Positions 35,478-43,748 of a stretch of 64,000 nt of DNA are shown piece by piece (within the stretch, counting starts at the first letter, position 1; each line of letters starts with the position of its first letter). The notes beneath the pieces were generated by a model that made no database searches, was not told the origin of the DNA, and worked only from the letters and a program-made list of their open reading frames with translations. The stretch spans positions 3,100,001 to 3,164,000 of the forward strand of contig NZ_JAUSWW010000001.1 of the NCBI RefSeq assembly GCF_030815415.1, in the 5' to 3' direction. The DNA is from Streptomyces canus. GTDB taxonomy: Bacteria > Actinomycetota > Actinomycetes > Streptomycetales > Streptomycetaceae. The position numbers and the translations under genes are program-made.

Positions 35478-35703
35478 TTAGGGCCTGTCCGGCGGATCAG
35501 GCCGGCTGCAAGCAACGGCACTTGTCGACGCGGGTGAGCGGGGTCTGGTGCGTGCAGCTGCAAGGCGGAGGAGGGAGTCGACGCGATGGGGGTCCCCCCG
35601 CTCGAGCGAAGCCGAGAGTGGGGGAGTCGGCGAGTGACGACAACGCGGCAGATGTGCGTGCCAGACCCCGCGACGCCGGCATGATCCGCCGGACAGGCCC
35701 TAA
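35478..35703. mobile_element. MITE-like element with perfect 22-bp terminal inverted repeats
   Basis: A 226-bp unit whose ends (35478-35499 and 35682-35703) are exact inverted repeats starting TTAGGGCCTGTCCGGCGG. The outermost TTA/TAA could include a TA target duplication. There is no transposase gene inside, so it would depend on one elsewhere; IS5-family elements are the likely source class (inference). It lies between proS and a GNAT gene and provides the GNAT stop codon. A shorter dispersed repeat is nested at 35585-35626. Confidence 0.85.
35585..35626 (+). repeat. Short dispersed palindromic repeat nested in the MITE
   Basis: Begins GATGGGGGTCCCCCCGC and continues through CTCGAGCGAAGCCGAGAG to GTGGGGGAG. 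A near-identical copy lies inside the GH74 gene (56416-56456), and its first 17 bases recur inverted at 38740-38756. Confidence 0.8.
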
Positions 35704-36266
35704 CGGCGGCGCAAGGGGAGGGGGGCGCCCATCACGGCGTACGGCTTCGGGGCGCTGGGGAACAGGACCTGGCGGGCCAGGTCCTGGTAGCCGAGGGAGT
35801 GGTAGAGGCCGCGGGCCGGGCTGTCGGTGTCGATCGCGGAGAGGATCGAGCGGGGTTCGCGGGCGCCGTCCGTGATGGTGGTGATCAGGGAACGGCCCAC
35901 ACCGCGGTTCTGGTAGCGCGGGTGGACGTGGAGTTCCGTGATCACGAAGGAGTCGTCCAGCCAGTTGTCGTGGCCCTGGGCGCGGAGATAGGGCTCCACG
36001 ACCGTGGACCACCAGTGGGTGCGGTCGTTGGGCATGCCGTAGACGAAGCCCACGAGACGCTCCGCCGAGGTGGCGCCGAGGGCATGGGCGCCGGGGTAGG
36101 TCATGTGGCGGAGGACGATCTGGCGGCGGACCGCCACCTCGTCGGCGCCGAGACCGAACGCTACCGCTTGGACGGCCAGGGCTTCGTCGACGTGGGTGGA
36201 GAGGTCGAGAGGGCCGATCACGATGTCGTCGGGTTGGCGGCGGTGTCCGTGACCGGGGAAGCGCAT
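35700..36266 (-). CDS. GNAT family N-acetyltransferase, C-terminus defined by the MITE
   Basis: 188 residues with the GNAT acetyl-CoA site (ELHVHPRYQNRGVGRSLI) and the following LYHSLGYQ helix. Substrate unknown. Its TAG stop (35702-35700) lies in the terminal repeat of the MITE-like element, so the last residues or the stop were fixed by that insertion. The core fold looks complete. Confidence 0.88.
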   Translation of the reverse strand: MRFPGHGHRRQPDDIVIGPLDLSTHVDEALAVQAVAFGLGADEVAVRRQIVLRHMTYPGAHALGATSAERLVGFVYGMPNDRTHWWSTVVEPYLRAQGHDNWLDDSFVITELHVHPRYQNRGVGRSLITTITDGAREPRSILSAIDTDSPARGLYHSLGYQDLARQVLFPSAPKPYAVMGAPLPLRRR

Positions 36267-36306
36267 GTGGGGATCGTATAGGGGGCGCGCGTTGTTGGCT
36301 GAGTAC

Positions 36307-36345
36307 GGGTTCGTTGTGGCTGGTCGCGCAGTTCCCCGCGCCCCT
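36307..36345 (+). repeat. 39-bp dispersed repeat, copy 1
   Basis: An exact inverted copy lies at 57434-57472, and 25 of its bases recur at 37402-37426 (core TGGTCGCGCAGTTCCCCGCG). It sits in the space after the 3' end of the GNAT gene at 36385-37233. The same string is common in Streptomyces genomes as I remember them. Confidence 0.85.
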
Positions 36346-36384
36346 ACGGCCGTTGCACTAAGGGCATTTGCCAGAAAAGGCTTG

Positions 36385-37233
36385 TCAGAACAGGACGCTC
36401 ATGAAGGCGCCTACCTCCTGGAAGCCCACCCTCCGGTACGTCCTTCTCGCCGACGTGTTGAAGTCGTTGACGTAGAGACTGACCACCGGGGCCACGTCCG
36501 CCAGCGCGTACCGCAGGACCGCCGCCATGCCCGGGGCCGCCAGGCCCCTCCCCCGGTACTCGGGGGCCACCCACACACCCTGGATCTGGCAGGCCCGGGT
36601 CGTGGCCGCGCCGATCTCGGCCTTGAAGACGACCTTGCCGTCGGCGTCGATACGGGCGAACGAGCGGCCGGCACCGACGAGTTCGGCGACCCTCGCCTGG
36701 TAGAGGAGGCCGCCGTCGCCGGCCAGCGGGGAGACGCCGACCTCCTCGGTGAACATTGCCACGCACGCTGGCATGATCGTCTCCATCTCGTCCTTGCGCA
36801 CGCGGCGGACGTGGGGATCCGGGGCTATGTCGGTGGGCATGCGGTCGGTGACCATGAGGGGCTGGCGCGGGCGGACGTCGCGGGCCGGGCCCCAGCTGGG
36901 TTCGAGAAGGCGCCAGAGTTCGGCGGTGGGTTCGGCCGGGCCGACGATCGAGGAGCAGCGGCGGCCCGCCCTGCGGGCGCGGTCGGCGAAGGCGCGGACG
37001 GCTCGGGGGGTGGCGCAGATGGGGACCAGGTTGGCGCCGGCGTAGCAGAGGGACGTCAGCATGCCGTCCTCGTACCAGCCCCACATCTCGCCGCCGAGCC
37101 GCCAGGGGTCGAGGCCGGCGACCTGTATGCGGGATGTCACGAAGGCGTTCGCGACCGGGTCGCGGTCGAGGACGGCGAGCGCGGCGTCCAGGTCGCTCGG
37201 TTCGAGGACCCGGGAGGTCGTCTGGGTCAACAC
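36385..37233 (-). CDS. DUF4081-type GNAT family N-acetyltransferase
   Basis: 282 residues from the GTG at 37233, chosen for its GAGG site and because homologs begin near LTQTTSRVLEPSDL; the long open frame upstream is a shadow of ispG. The N-terminal half matches the DUF4081 domain that accompanies GNAT domains in actinobacteria; the C-terminal half has the acetyl-CoA loop (GVWVAPEYRGRGLAAPGM) and SLYVNDFNTSARRTY. Substrate unknown. It regularly lies beside ispG in Streptomyces. Confidence 0.9.
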   Translation of the reverse strand: MLTQTTSRVLEPSDLDAALAVLDRDPVANAFVTSRIQVAGLDPWRLGGEMWGWYEDGMLTSLCYAGANLVPICATPRAVRAFADRARRAGRRCSSIVGPAEPTAELWRLLEPSWGPARDVRPRQPLMVTDRMPTDIAPDPHVRRVRKDEMETIMPACVAMFTEEVGVSPLAGDGGLLYQARVAELVGAGRSFARIDADGKVVFKAEIGAATTRACQIQGVWVAPEYRGRGLAAPGMAAVLRYALADVAPVVSLYVNDFNTSARRTYRRVGFQEVGAFMSVLF

Positions 37234-37382
37234 GGGCGGGGCCTCACACTGGGGACTGCTGATCTCCGCACTGTACCTGCGGAAGCTGAGCCATGCCGCC
37301 CAGTGGAGGGTGCCGTTGTTTTCAGGTGCGGGGCGTCGGGGGTGCCGGGCGCCTGTGAGCTCGGGGGCTGCGGTGCGGGGGC

Positions 37383-37426
37383 GGCTGCGGGTCGTGTGGA
37401 GTGGTCGCGCAGTTCCCCGCGCCCCT
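37383..37426 (+). repeat. Dispersed repeat, diverged copy 2
   Basis: Shares the 25-base core (37402-37426) with copies 1 and 3 and the flanking GGCTGCGGGT with copy 3, but differs between. It lies between the 5' end of the GNAT gene and the 3' end of ispG, within a repetitive-looking 230-base spacer. Confidence 0.7.
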
Positions 37427-37463
37427 GGAGGGGCCTGCGGCCCCACCCCGGGACGAGTACCCG

Positions 37464-38621
37464 TCAGCCCGCGACCGCCACCGACGGCTCGCCCGATGCG
37501 ACGCCGTCCGCCTCCATCTGCTCGGCCAGCTTCATGGCTTCCTCGATGAGGGTCTCCACGATCTTGGACTCGGGGACGGTCTTGATGACCTCGCCCTTGA
37601 CGAAGATCTGGCCCTTGCCGTTGCCGGAGGCGACGCCGAGGTCGGCCTCCCGGGCCTCGCCGGGGCCGTTCACCACACAGCCCATGACGGCGACGCGCAG
37701 CGGGACCTCCATGCCGGTGAGGCCTGCCGTGACCTCTTCGGCCAGCTTGTAGACGTCGACCTGGGCACGGCCGCAGGACGGGCAGGAGACGATCTCCAGG
37801 CCGCGCTGCTTGAGGTTCAGGGACTCCAGGATCTGGTTGCCGACCTTGACCTCCTCGACCGGAGGGGCGCTCAACGACACGCGGATGGTGTCGCCGATGC
37901 CCTGGGACAGCAGCGCGCCGAACGCCACCGCCGACTTGATCGTGCCCTGGAACGCCGGGCCCGCCTCGGTGACGCCGAGGTGGAGGGGGTAGTCGCACTG
38001 GGCGGCGAGCTGCTTGTACGCCTCGATCATCACGACCGGGTCGTTGTGCTTCACCGAGATCTTGATGTCCCGGAAGTCGTGCTCCTCGAAGAGGGACGCC
38101 TCCCACAGCGCCGACTCGACCAGGGCCTCGGGGGTCGCCTTGCCGTACTTCTGGAGGAGGCGGCGGTCCAGGGAGCCCGCGTTCACGCCGATGCGGATCG
38201 GGGTGCCGTGGTCCTTCGCCGCCTTGGCGATCTCCTTGACCTTGTCGTCGAACTGCTTGATGTTGCCGGGGTTCACCCGGACCGCGGCGCAGCCGGCCTC
38301 GATGGCCGAGAAGACGTACTTCGGCTGGAAGTGGATGTCCGCGATGACCGGGAGCTGGGACTTGCGGGCGATGGTCGCGAGCGCGTCGGCGTCGTCCTGC
38401 GTGGGGCAGGCCACGCGGACGATCTGGCAGCCGGAGGCCGTCAGCTCGGCGATCTGCTGGAGGGTCGCGCCGATGTCCGACGTACGGGTCGTGGTCATGG
38501 ACTGCACCGAGACCGGGGCGTCTCCGCCCACCGCCACGGTGCCGACCTGGATCTGCCGGCTCTTCCGGCGCTCGGCAACCCTGGTCGGAACGGACGGCAT
38601 GCCGAGAGAAATCGCAGTCAT
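37464..38621 (-). CDS. ispG: 4-hydroxy-3-methylbut-2-en-1-yl diphosphate synthase (IspG/GcpE)
   Basis: 385 residues from the ATG at 38621 (homologs start [12 protein letters not shown]); a GTG-type extension upstream is unlikely. TIM-barrel domain followed by the 4Fe-4S domain with CPSCGRAQ and [11 protein letters not shown] supplying three cysteine ligands. It converts MEcPP to HMBPP in the MEP isoprenoid pathway. It is clustered with dxr, the pathway's first committed enzyme. Confidence 0.98.
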   Translation of the reverse strand: MTAISLGMPSVPTRVAERRKSRQIQVGTVAVGGDAPVSVQSMTTTRTSDIGATLQQIAELTASGCQIVRVACPTQDDADALATIARKSQLPVIADIHFQPKYVFSAIEAGCAAVRVNPGNIKQFDDKVKEIAKAAKDHGTPIRIGVNAGSLDRRLLQKYGKATPEALVESALWEASLFEEHDFRDIKISVKHNDPVVMIEAYKQLAAQCDYPLHLGVTEAGPAFQGTIKSAVAFGALLSQGIGDTIRVSLSAPPVEEVKVGNQILESLNLKQRGLEIVSCPSCGRAQVDVYKLAEEVTAGLTGMEVPLRVAVMGCVVNGPGEAREADLGVASGNGKGQIFVKGEVIKTVPESKIVETLIEEAMKLAEQMEADGVASGEPSVAVAG

Positions 38622-38739
38622 CTGCTGTGCAACCCCAAGTCGTGGATCAAGGTCCGGCGCCAACGGAACAGTGGGCTCCAGGCTTCGAGATTACGGCACG
38701 AGCGCTGGCCCGAGCACTTCCCCACCTCGAATGCACTCG

Positions 38740-38756
38740 GCGGGGGGACCCCCATC
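38740..38756 (-). repeat. Partial copy of the dispersed palindromic repeat upstream of ispG
   Basis: GCGGGGGGACCCCCATC is the exact reverse complement of the first 17 bases of the repeat at 35585. It lies in the ispG leader region. Confidence 0.6.
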
Positions 38757-38782
38757 ACCGGTCGACCCACACGAACGAGGAC

Positions 38783-38807
38783 GGCCCGGCACACACGGTG
38801 CCGGGCC
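38783..38807 (-). terminator. Stem-loop between the recombinase gene and ispG
   Basis: GGCCCGGCAC and GTGCCGGGCC form a perfect 10-bp stem with loop ACACG. It lies about 20 bases after the recombinase stop; before the insertion it would have followed rseP. Confidence 0.8.
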
Positions 38808-38825
38808 GCCATGAACTCCGGATGA

Positions 38826-40745
38826 CTAGGAGATTCTCACCAGGTTGATCGAGCCCGGATCGCTCTGGATGCTCAAGTCCGGAGCGGTCTCACAGCCCAA
38901 CACAGGAGTGCCCCCACCTTCCCCGTTCAGGAGCCCCACGATCTCCGCCCACACGCCGTCCGCCAGCCAGGCTCGCTGCCGGGGGCGCACCTTCCCCGGA
39001 GCACCGAAGCGCGCAGGAAGATCACGCCACAGGATTCCTGTACGCAGACGGTGCAGCATCCCCACCAAAGCTGCCCGCAGGTCCAACGGCGACCGAAAGT
39101 GGTGCGCTCCATACCTGGAACGGAGCAGTTCCTCGATGCGAGCCCACTGGCTGTCGGACGGGTCGGGAGGCACAAGCACCCCCGTCTGCTCGTGCCACTG
39201 AATGGTCAAGCACTTCGTCCCCTCGCGGTACCGAAACCCGGAATCCACGATGCGGACCCGCACCCTCAGCTCCTCGACCAGACAACGCTGGTCGTAGTGC
39301 GACAGAGCCCGGATGTCCGGAGCCGCCGTGCCCAGAACATCGACAAGCCGGGCCTCCTTGTGGGCTCGACCCTCCAGCTCCGTCAGCCAGTCCCGGGCAT
39401 GGCCCAGGATCCGCTCGAAGATCTCCCTCTCCGATTCGAGCTGCCGCATCGCGGCCGCGACAACACGACTCTGCCGCGTTTGGCCCTGCAATCCCTCCAG
39501 TTCCTCCGCGCACTGCGCGACGAGGCCCTTCAGTGATCTCACCCGCTCAAGGTGCCGGCTCAACTGAGTCCTCGCCTCGGAGGACGTCGACGACATCGGC
39601 CGAGGGTGGCGTGGCATAGCGGCCAGCAGAGCATTGACGTGCCGCATCACCTGTTCCTCGACGTGATCAGCACGCAGAGACATACAGCCGCATGAGACGG
39701 CTTCCTGCCATCCCGAACAGCGGTACGTCCGCACCCCGTCGTTGCTGCGGAAGCACCCGACGTAGGGCCGCCCGCACGGCCCTTGGATGCGCCCGGTGAG
39801 CGGGTACTCCCCCAAGGGAATCCTGCGTGGCCGGGCCAGCTCGGCCAGCGCCTGCTGAAAGGCACGGGACCGGTCCGCCGGGAGGATCGCAGGCAGTGGG
39901 ATCACCACGCTCTCGCCGTACACAGGCCGCCCGTCGCCATCGAGCCTCGTGCAATGGCCGCCCCACTGCTGATCGGAGCGGCGGAAGGCGGCCTCTCCGA
40001 GAAACGCCGCGCTCTTGAGTCGCCTGTGGAGGTTCGACGCCGTCCAACGCTTTCCGCTGCGGGTGAGAAACCCACGTCGGTTCAGCTCCTCGGCAATGTC
40101 CGCGACGGAGCGGCCACCCTCGATCACCAGGTCCGCCAGGAGCCTCACCACGGCGGCCTCAGTCGGGTCGATCTCGAGAATCGATCCGAAGGCGCCCTTC
40201 CCACTGATCCGGTAACCGTAGGGCGCCGGACCGCCCGGCCAGCCCCCGTCGACCGCCTTGAGCTGCCGACCCAACTGCGTGCGGGCGACGATACGGCCGT
40301 AGTCCGCCTCCACCGCCTGTGCCAGCCGGTCGACAGTGAGCCACCTTTCAACGCCCGACTCGCCCAGAGGATCGGTGCAGCACTCGACCCGCGCCCCGGC
40401 ATCCTCGATTTGCCAGATACAACGCCAGATAGCAGCTTCCGTCCGCGCCAGACGGTCAAGACGATGAACGAGAACGAGATTCACCCGGCCTGCGGCGATT
40501 CCCACGAGCAGCTCATTGAGTCCAGGCCTCGAAGCCGTCGAACCCGATTCACCGAGGTCTTCCCAGGATCCCGCGAGGTGCCAGTTCGGCCGCTGCTCCA
40601 AGAATGCCCGAATGGCATCGGCCTGAGCCGGAATTCCATACTTTCGTTTCTGCTCCGCTGTCGAGACCCGCATGTACGCGGCGACAGCGGGGGCCTCGGA
40701 GTTCCTGCCCTTGTCTTCTGCGCACAGCGCAGTACCTTGCTGCAT
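38826..40745 (-). CDS. Large serine recombinase with transposase-like (DUF4096) C-terminal domain
   Basis: 639 residues from the ATG at 40745 (AAAGGGA upstream). Resolvase domain with the catalytic Ser28 (AAYMRVSTAEQ) and LVHRLDRLART, then the recombinase domain (PYGYRI, IAEELNRRGF), a zinc-ribbon region with cysteines at PCGRPYVGC, YRCSG and SCGC, and a coiled coil (about 435-510), the order of phage-type integrases. The first zinc cysteine of the usual CxxC is Gln. Unusually, residues about 540-612 (WARIEELLRSRYG, GMLHRLRTGILWRDLPARFG) match the DUF4096 N-terminal domain of IS5-type transposases. No phage or conjugation genes accompany it. It splits rseP from ispG, which are neighbours in other Streptomyces. 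Confidence 0.88.
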   Translation of the reverse strand: MQQGTALCAEDKGRNSEAPAVAAYMRVSTAEQKRKYGIPAQADAIRAFLEQRPNWHLAGSWEDLGESGSTASRPGLNELLVGIAAGRVNLVLVHRLDRLARTEAAIWRCIWQIEDAGARVECCTDPLGESGVERWLTVDRLAQAVEADYGRIVARTQLGRQLKAVDGGWPGGPAPYGYRISGKGAFGSILEIDPTEAAVVRLLADLVIEGGRSVADIAEELNRRGFLTRSGKRWTASNLHRRLKSAAFLGEAAFRRSDQQWGGHCTRLDGDGRPVYGESVVIPLPAILPADRSRAFQQALAELARPRRIPLGEYPLTGRIQGPCGRPYVGCFRSNDGVRTYRCSGWQEAVSCGCMSLRADHVEEQVMRHVNALLAAMPRHPRPMSSTSSEARTQLSRHLERVRSLKGLVAQCAEELEGLQGQTRQSRVVAAAMRQLESEREIFERILGHARDWLTELEGRAHKEARLVDVLGTAAPDIRALSHYDQRCLVEELRVRVRIVDSGFRYREGTKCLTIQWHEQTGVLVPPDPSDSQWARIEELLRSRYGAHHFRSPLDLRAALVGMLHRLRTGILWRDLPARFGAPGKVRPRQRAWLADGVWAEIVGLLNGEGGGTPVLGCETAPDLSIQSDPGSINLVRIS

Positions 40746-40851
40746 GTCAGTCCCTTTCAGACTGGCCAGACCCCAGGGTGTTGGCGCACCGCTGGGGTCA
40801 CCCATGAACAGCAAGAACGTACGAGGGTCGCATTCGCGTCGTACGAATAAT

Positions 40852-40894
40852 TCGCGCCCTTCACCCGTGAGAGTTACACAAGTGAAGGGCGCGA
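40852..40894 (-). terminator. Stem-loop after rseP
   Basis: TCGCGCCCTTCAC and GTGAAGGGCGCGA form a perfect 13-bp stem with a 17-nt loop, about 35 bases after the rseP stop and about 105 bases before the recombinase start. It should end dxr-rseP transcripts. Confidence 0.85.
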
Positions 40895-40926
40895 TAACTG
40901 CCGCGATGACAGAAAATGAGTGCTTC

Positions 40927-42231
40927 TCAGCTGATGCGGACCGGATTAACGACATCGGCGATCAAGACGAGAACGGTAAAGCAAATAAAGATCCCCGCCA
41001 CGACATAAGCCACCGGCATCAGCTTCGCCACGTCGAACGGGCCCGGGTCCGGGCGGCGCAGGACCTTCGCGACGTTTCGCCTCAGCGACTCCCACAGGGC
41101 GCCCGCGATATGGCCGCCGTCGAGGGGCAGCAGCGGGAGCATGTTGAAGAGGAAGAGGGAGAGGTTGAAGCCGGCGAGCAGCATCACGAACATAGCCAGC
41201 TGCTGCGAGGCCGGGATGTCCAGTGTCGCGATCTCGCCGCCCACCCGGGCCGCGCCGACCACACCCATCGGGGAGTCCGGCTCGCGCTGGCCGTCACCGA
41301 AGGCGGCGTCCCACAGGGCCGGGATCTTGGAGGGCAGGGCGGCGAGGGAGTCCACCGCGTCGCCCACGCGGTCCGTCATCCAGACCACCGAGTCGCCGAA
41401 GTCCTGCTTGACGACGCCGGTGGCGGCGCTGAAGCCGAGGAAGCCCGCCTTGACGTACTCGCCCTCGACGTAGGCGCCGTTGGAGTCCTTCTTCGCGACG
41501 AGGTTGGTGGCGATCTTCGCCTGGAGGGGGACCTCCTTGCCGTCCCGGTCGACGACGATCGCCACGGTCTTGCCGGCGCTGTCGCGGATGAGGTCGGAGA
41601 GGGTGTTCCAGTCGTCGGTCTGCACGCCGGCGAAGGAGACGATCTTGTCGCCCTTCTTCATGCCCGCCGCCGCGGCCGGGGAGGCCGCGTCGGTCTTCTT
41701 GCACGTGTCGCGGTTCTCGCTCTGGGAGATCACGCACGGGGAGACCGAGGCGACGTCGGTCGTCTGCTGCTGGATGCCGAAGCCCATCAGGACCGTCAGG
41801 AAGAGGGCGATCGCGAGGATGAGGTTCATGAAGGGGCCCGCGAACATCACGATGACGCGTTTCCAGGGCTTGCGGGTGTAGAACATCCGGTTCTCGTCAC
41901 CCGGCTTGAGCTCCTCGTACGCGGCCGAGCGGGCGTCCTCGATCATGCCGCGCCAGGGCGAGGTGGAGCGGGCCTCCAGCTTGCCGTCGGCGCCCGGCGG
42001 GAACATGCCGATCATGCGGATGTAGCCGCCGAACGGGATGGCCTTGACCCCGTACTCGGTCTCACCCTTGTTCCTCGACCAGATGGTCGGGCCGAAGCCG
42101 ACCATGTACTGCGGCACCCGGATGCCGAAGAGCTTGGCCGTGGACAGGTGCCCCAGCTCGTGCCACGCGATCGAGACCAGCAGGCCGAGCGCGAAGACCG
42201 CTATGCCGAGGATGAACATCAGGGTCGTCAT
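40927..42231 (-). CDS. rseP: RIP site-2 metalloprotease (RseP/Rip1 family)
   Basis: 434 residues. N-terminal membrane helix with the zinc motif HELGH (His24, Glu25, His28), a PDZ domain in the middle ([13 protein letters not shown]), and later membrane helices with [11 protein letters not shown] holding the third metal ligand. It cleaves membrane anti-sigma factors or other transmembrane substrates. The ATG overlaps the dxr stop (ATGA), so it is translated with dxr. The C-terminus ends NPVRIS; the recombinase inserted just downstream ends NLVRIS. Confidence 0.97.
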   Translation of the reverse strand: MTTLMFILGIAVFALGLLVSIAWHELGHLSTAKLFGIRVPQYMVGFGPTIWSRNKGETEYGVKAIPFGGYIRMIGMFPPGADGKLEARSTSPWRGMIEDARSAAYEELKPGDENRMFYTRKPWKRVIVMFAGPFMNLILAIALFLTVLMGFGIQQQTTDVASVSPCVISQSENRDTCKKTDAASPAAAAGMKKGDKIVSFAGVQTDDWNTLSDLIRDSAGKTVAIVVDRDGKEVPLQAKIATNLVAKKDSNGAYVEGEYVKAGFLGFSAATGVVKQDFGDSVVWMTDRVGDAVDSLAALPSKIPALWDAAFGDGQREPDSPMGVVGAARVGGEIATLDIPASQQLAMFVMLLAGFNLSLFLFNMLPLLPLDGGHIAGALWESLRRNVAKVLRRPDPGPFDVAKLMPVAYVVAGIFICFTVLVLIADVVNPVRIS

Positions 42232-43433
42232 GCACGGGCCTCCGCCGTCTGTGCTGCCAGTTCCCGGGCCCGGGTGCGCGCCCAGGTCTCCGCTTCGAGG
42301 ACGTCCGACACGGTGAGTGAGGTTCCCGTGACCGGCGTGCCGTGTTCGTCCACCACGCGCGTCACGGTCTCCATGATCCCGTTGAACGGCAGCGCGCCGG
42401 CCCGGAAGGCCTCCACGCACTCCTCGTTGGCGGCATTGAACACTGCGGGGGCCGTGCCCGCGAGCTCCCCCACGTGCCTCGCAAGGTTGACCGAAGGAAA
42501 CGCGTCGTTGTCGAGCGGGAAGAACTCCCACGTCGACGCCTTGCTCCAGTCGAACGCGGGGGCCGCGTCGGGGACGCGTTCGGGCCAGCCGAGGCCGATG
42601 GCGATGGGCCCGCGCATGTCGGGGGGCGTCGCCTGGGCGATTGTCGATCCGTCCGTGAACTCAACCATCGAGTGGACATACGACTGGGGATGCACGACCA
42701 CCTCAATGCGGTCGAAGGGAATGTCGTAGAGGAGGTGTGCCTCGATGACTTCCAGACCCTTGTTGACGAGGGTCGCGGAGTTGATCGTGATCACCGGGCC
42801 CATGGCCCAGGTGGGGTGGGCGAGGGCGTCCTCGACGGTCACCCGGGCGAGGTCGGCTTTGGTACGGCCGCGGAAGGGGCCGCCGGAGGCGGTCACGACC
42901 AGCTTCCTTACGTCGGCCCTCGTCCCGGACGCCAGCGCCTGGAAGAGCGCCGCGTGCTCGGAGTCGACGGGGATGATCTGCCCGGGCTTGGCGAGGGCCT
43001 TGACCAGCGGGCCGCCGACGATGAGCGACTCCTTGTTGGCGAGCGCGAGGGTGCGGCCCGCCTCCAGGGCGGCGAGGGTCGGGGCGAGGCCGATGGAACC
43101 CGTGATGCCGTTCAGCACGGTGTGGCTCTCGGAGGCGGCGACCTGGGTGGCCGCGTCCGGTCCGGCGAGGATCTCGGGGAGCGGCTCGCCTGTGCCGTAG
43201 CGGCTCGTCAGCGCCTCGCGCAGCTGCGGTACGGCGTCCTCGCGGGCGACCGCGACGGCCCGCACCCCGAGCCGGTGCGCCTGCTCGGCGAGGAGGGCGA
43301 CCCGGCCGCCGTTGGCGGAGAGCGCGGTGACGCGGAAGCGGTCCGGGTTGCGCAGGACGAGGTCGATGGCCTGGGTCCCGATCGACCCGGTGGAGCCGAG
43401 GATCACCACGTCCTTGGGGCCGTCGCCCGGCAC
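42228..43433 (-). CDS. dxr: 1-deoxy-D-xylulose 5-phosphate reductoisomerase (DXR)
   Basis: 401 residues from the GTG at 43433. NADPH site GSTGSIG at 13-19, catalytic DSEHAALFQ and later SATLVNKG and [10 protein letters not shown] motifs are intact. It makes MEP from DXP, the first committed step of the MEP pathway. The start is unusual: no ribosome-binding site precedes the GTG, while the upstream codons read as a continued N-terminus (LADPHLVYDP) until a TGA near 43510. A palindromic 180-bp insertion separates this from an ATG at 43662 that begins MSDSPAP in another frame. The catalytic protein is complete, so the gene is probably functional from the GTG. Confidence 0.95.
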   Translation of the reverse strand: MPGDGPKDVVILGSTGSIGTQAIDLVLRNPDRFRVTALSANGGRVALLAEQAHRLGVRAVAVAREDAVPQLREALTSRYGTGEPLPEILAGPDAATQVAASESHTVLNGITGSIGLAPTLAALEAGRTLALANKESLIVGGPLVKALAKPGQIIPVDSEHAALFQALASGTRADVRKLVVTASGGPFRGRTKADLARVTVEDALAHPTWAMGPVITINSATLVNKGLEVIEAHLLYDIPFDRIEVVVHPQSYVHSMVEFTDGSTIAQATPPDMRGPIAIGLGWPERVPDAAPAFDWSKASTWEFFPLDNDAFPSVNLARHVGELAGTAPAVFNAANEECVEAFRAGALPFNGIMETVTRVVDEHGTPVTGTSLTVSDVLEAETWARTRARELAAQTAEARA

Positions 43434-43459
43434 GGGGTCGTAGACGAGGTGCGGGTCGG

Positions 43460-43641
43460 CGAGGGCGCGGGCCGGAAGCCCCGTCGTCCGCCCGTAGGGC
43501 GGGGCCTTGCGACGTCAGGTGCGTGCTCTCGGGGTGCCGGGCGCTGACCCTCGTACTGGATGTACTTGGGTCAGCGCCCGGTGCGGCGAGAGTGCGTGCA
43601 TGGCGTCGCGGGGCAGACGGGGCTTCCGGCCCGTGCCCTCG
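43460..43641. repeat. About 180-bp palindromic element inserted at the 5' end of dxr
   Basis: Outer arms 43460-43485 and 43616-43641 are inverted repeats with one mismatch in 26 bases. An inner perfect 14-bp stem CCGGGCGCTGACCC (43537-43550; 43568-43581) has a 17-nt loop. The rest pairs imperfectly. No protein is encoded. The 315 bases between dxr and the acyl-CoA dehydrogenase gene hold this element, the remnant dxr start and a terminator. Confidence 0.85.
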
Positions 43642-43695
43642 AGGGGCTGGACTGTCGCTCATCCCCCCATTGTTGCCGTAAGGACGGTGTGTGAG

Positions 43696-43739
43696 GACAG
43701 CGCATCCCTCAAAGGAGGTTCTCCGGGGGACGCGCTGTC
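43696..43739 (-). terminator. Stem-loop after the acyl-CoA dehydrogenase gene
   Basis: GACAGCGC and GCGCTGTC form the outer stem, with further pairing (TCCC/GGGA, GGAG/CTCC) inside. It begins 10 bases after the stop. Confidence 0.75.
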
Positions 43740-43748
43740 ATGGGCCGG

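Noticed and set aside
35478..35703. Small ORFs within the MITE-like element
   Set aside because: Very short, no start signals, and the element's inverted ends explain the sequence better.
38826..40955. att-type direct repeat bordering the recombinase
   Set aside because: The two VRIS-coding ends differ in most bases (only short matches such as GAT), so I cannot call an att core; kept only as a hypothesis in the findings.
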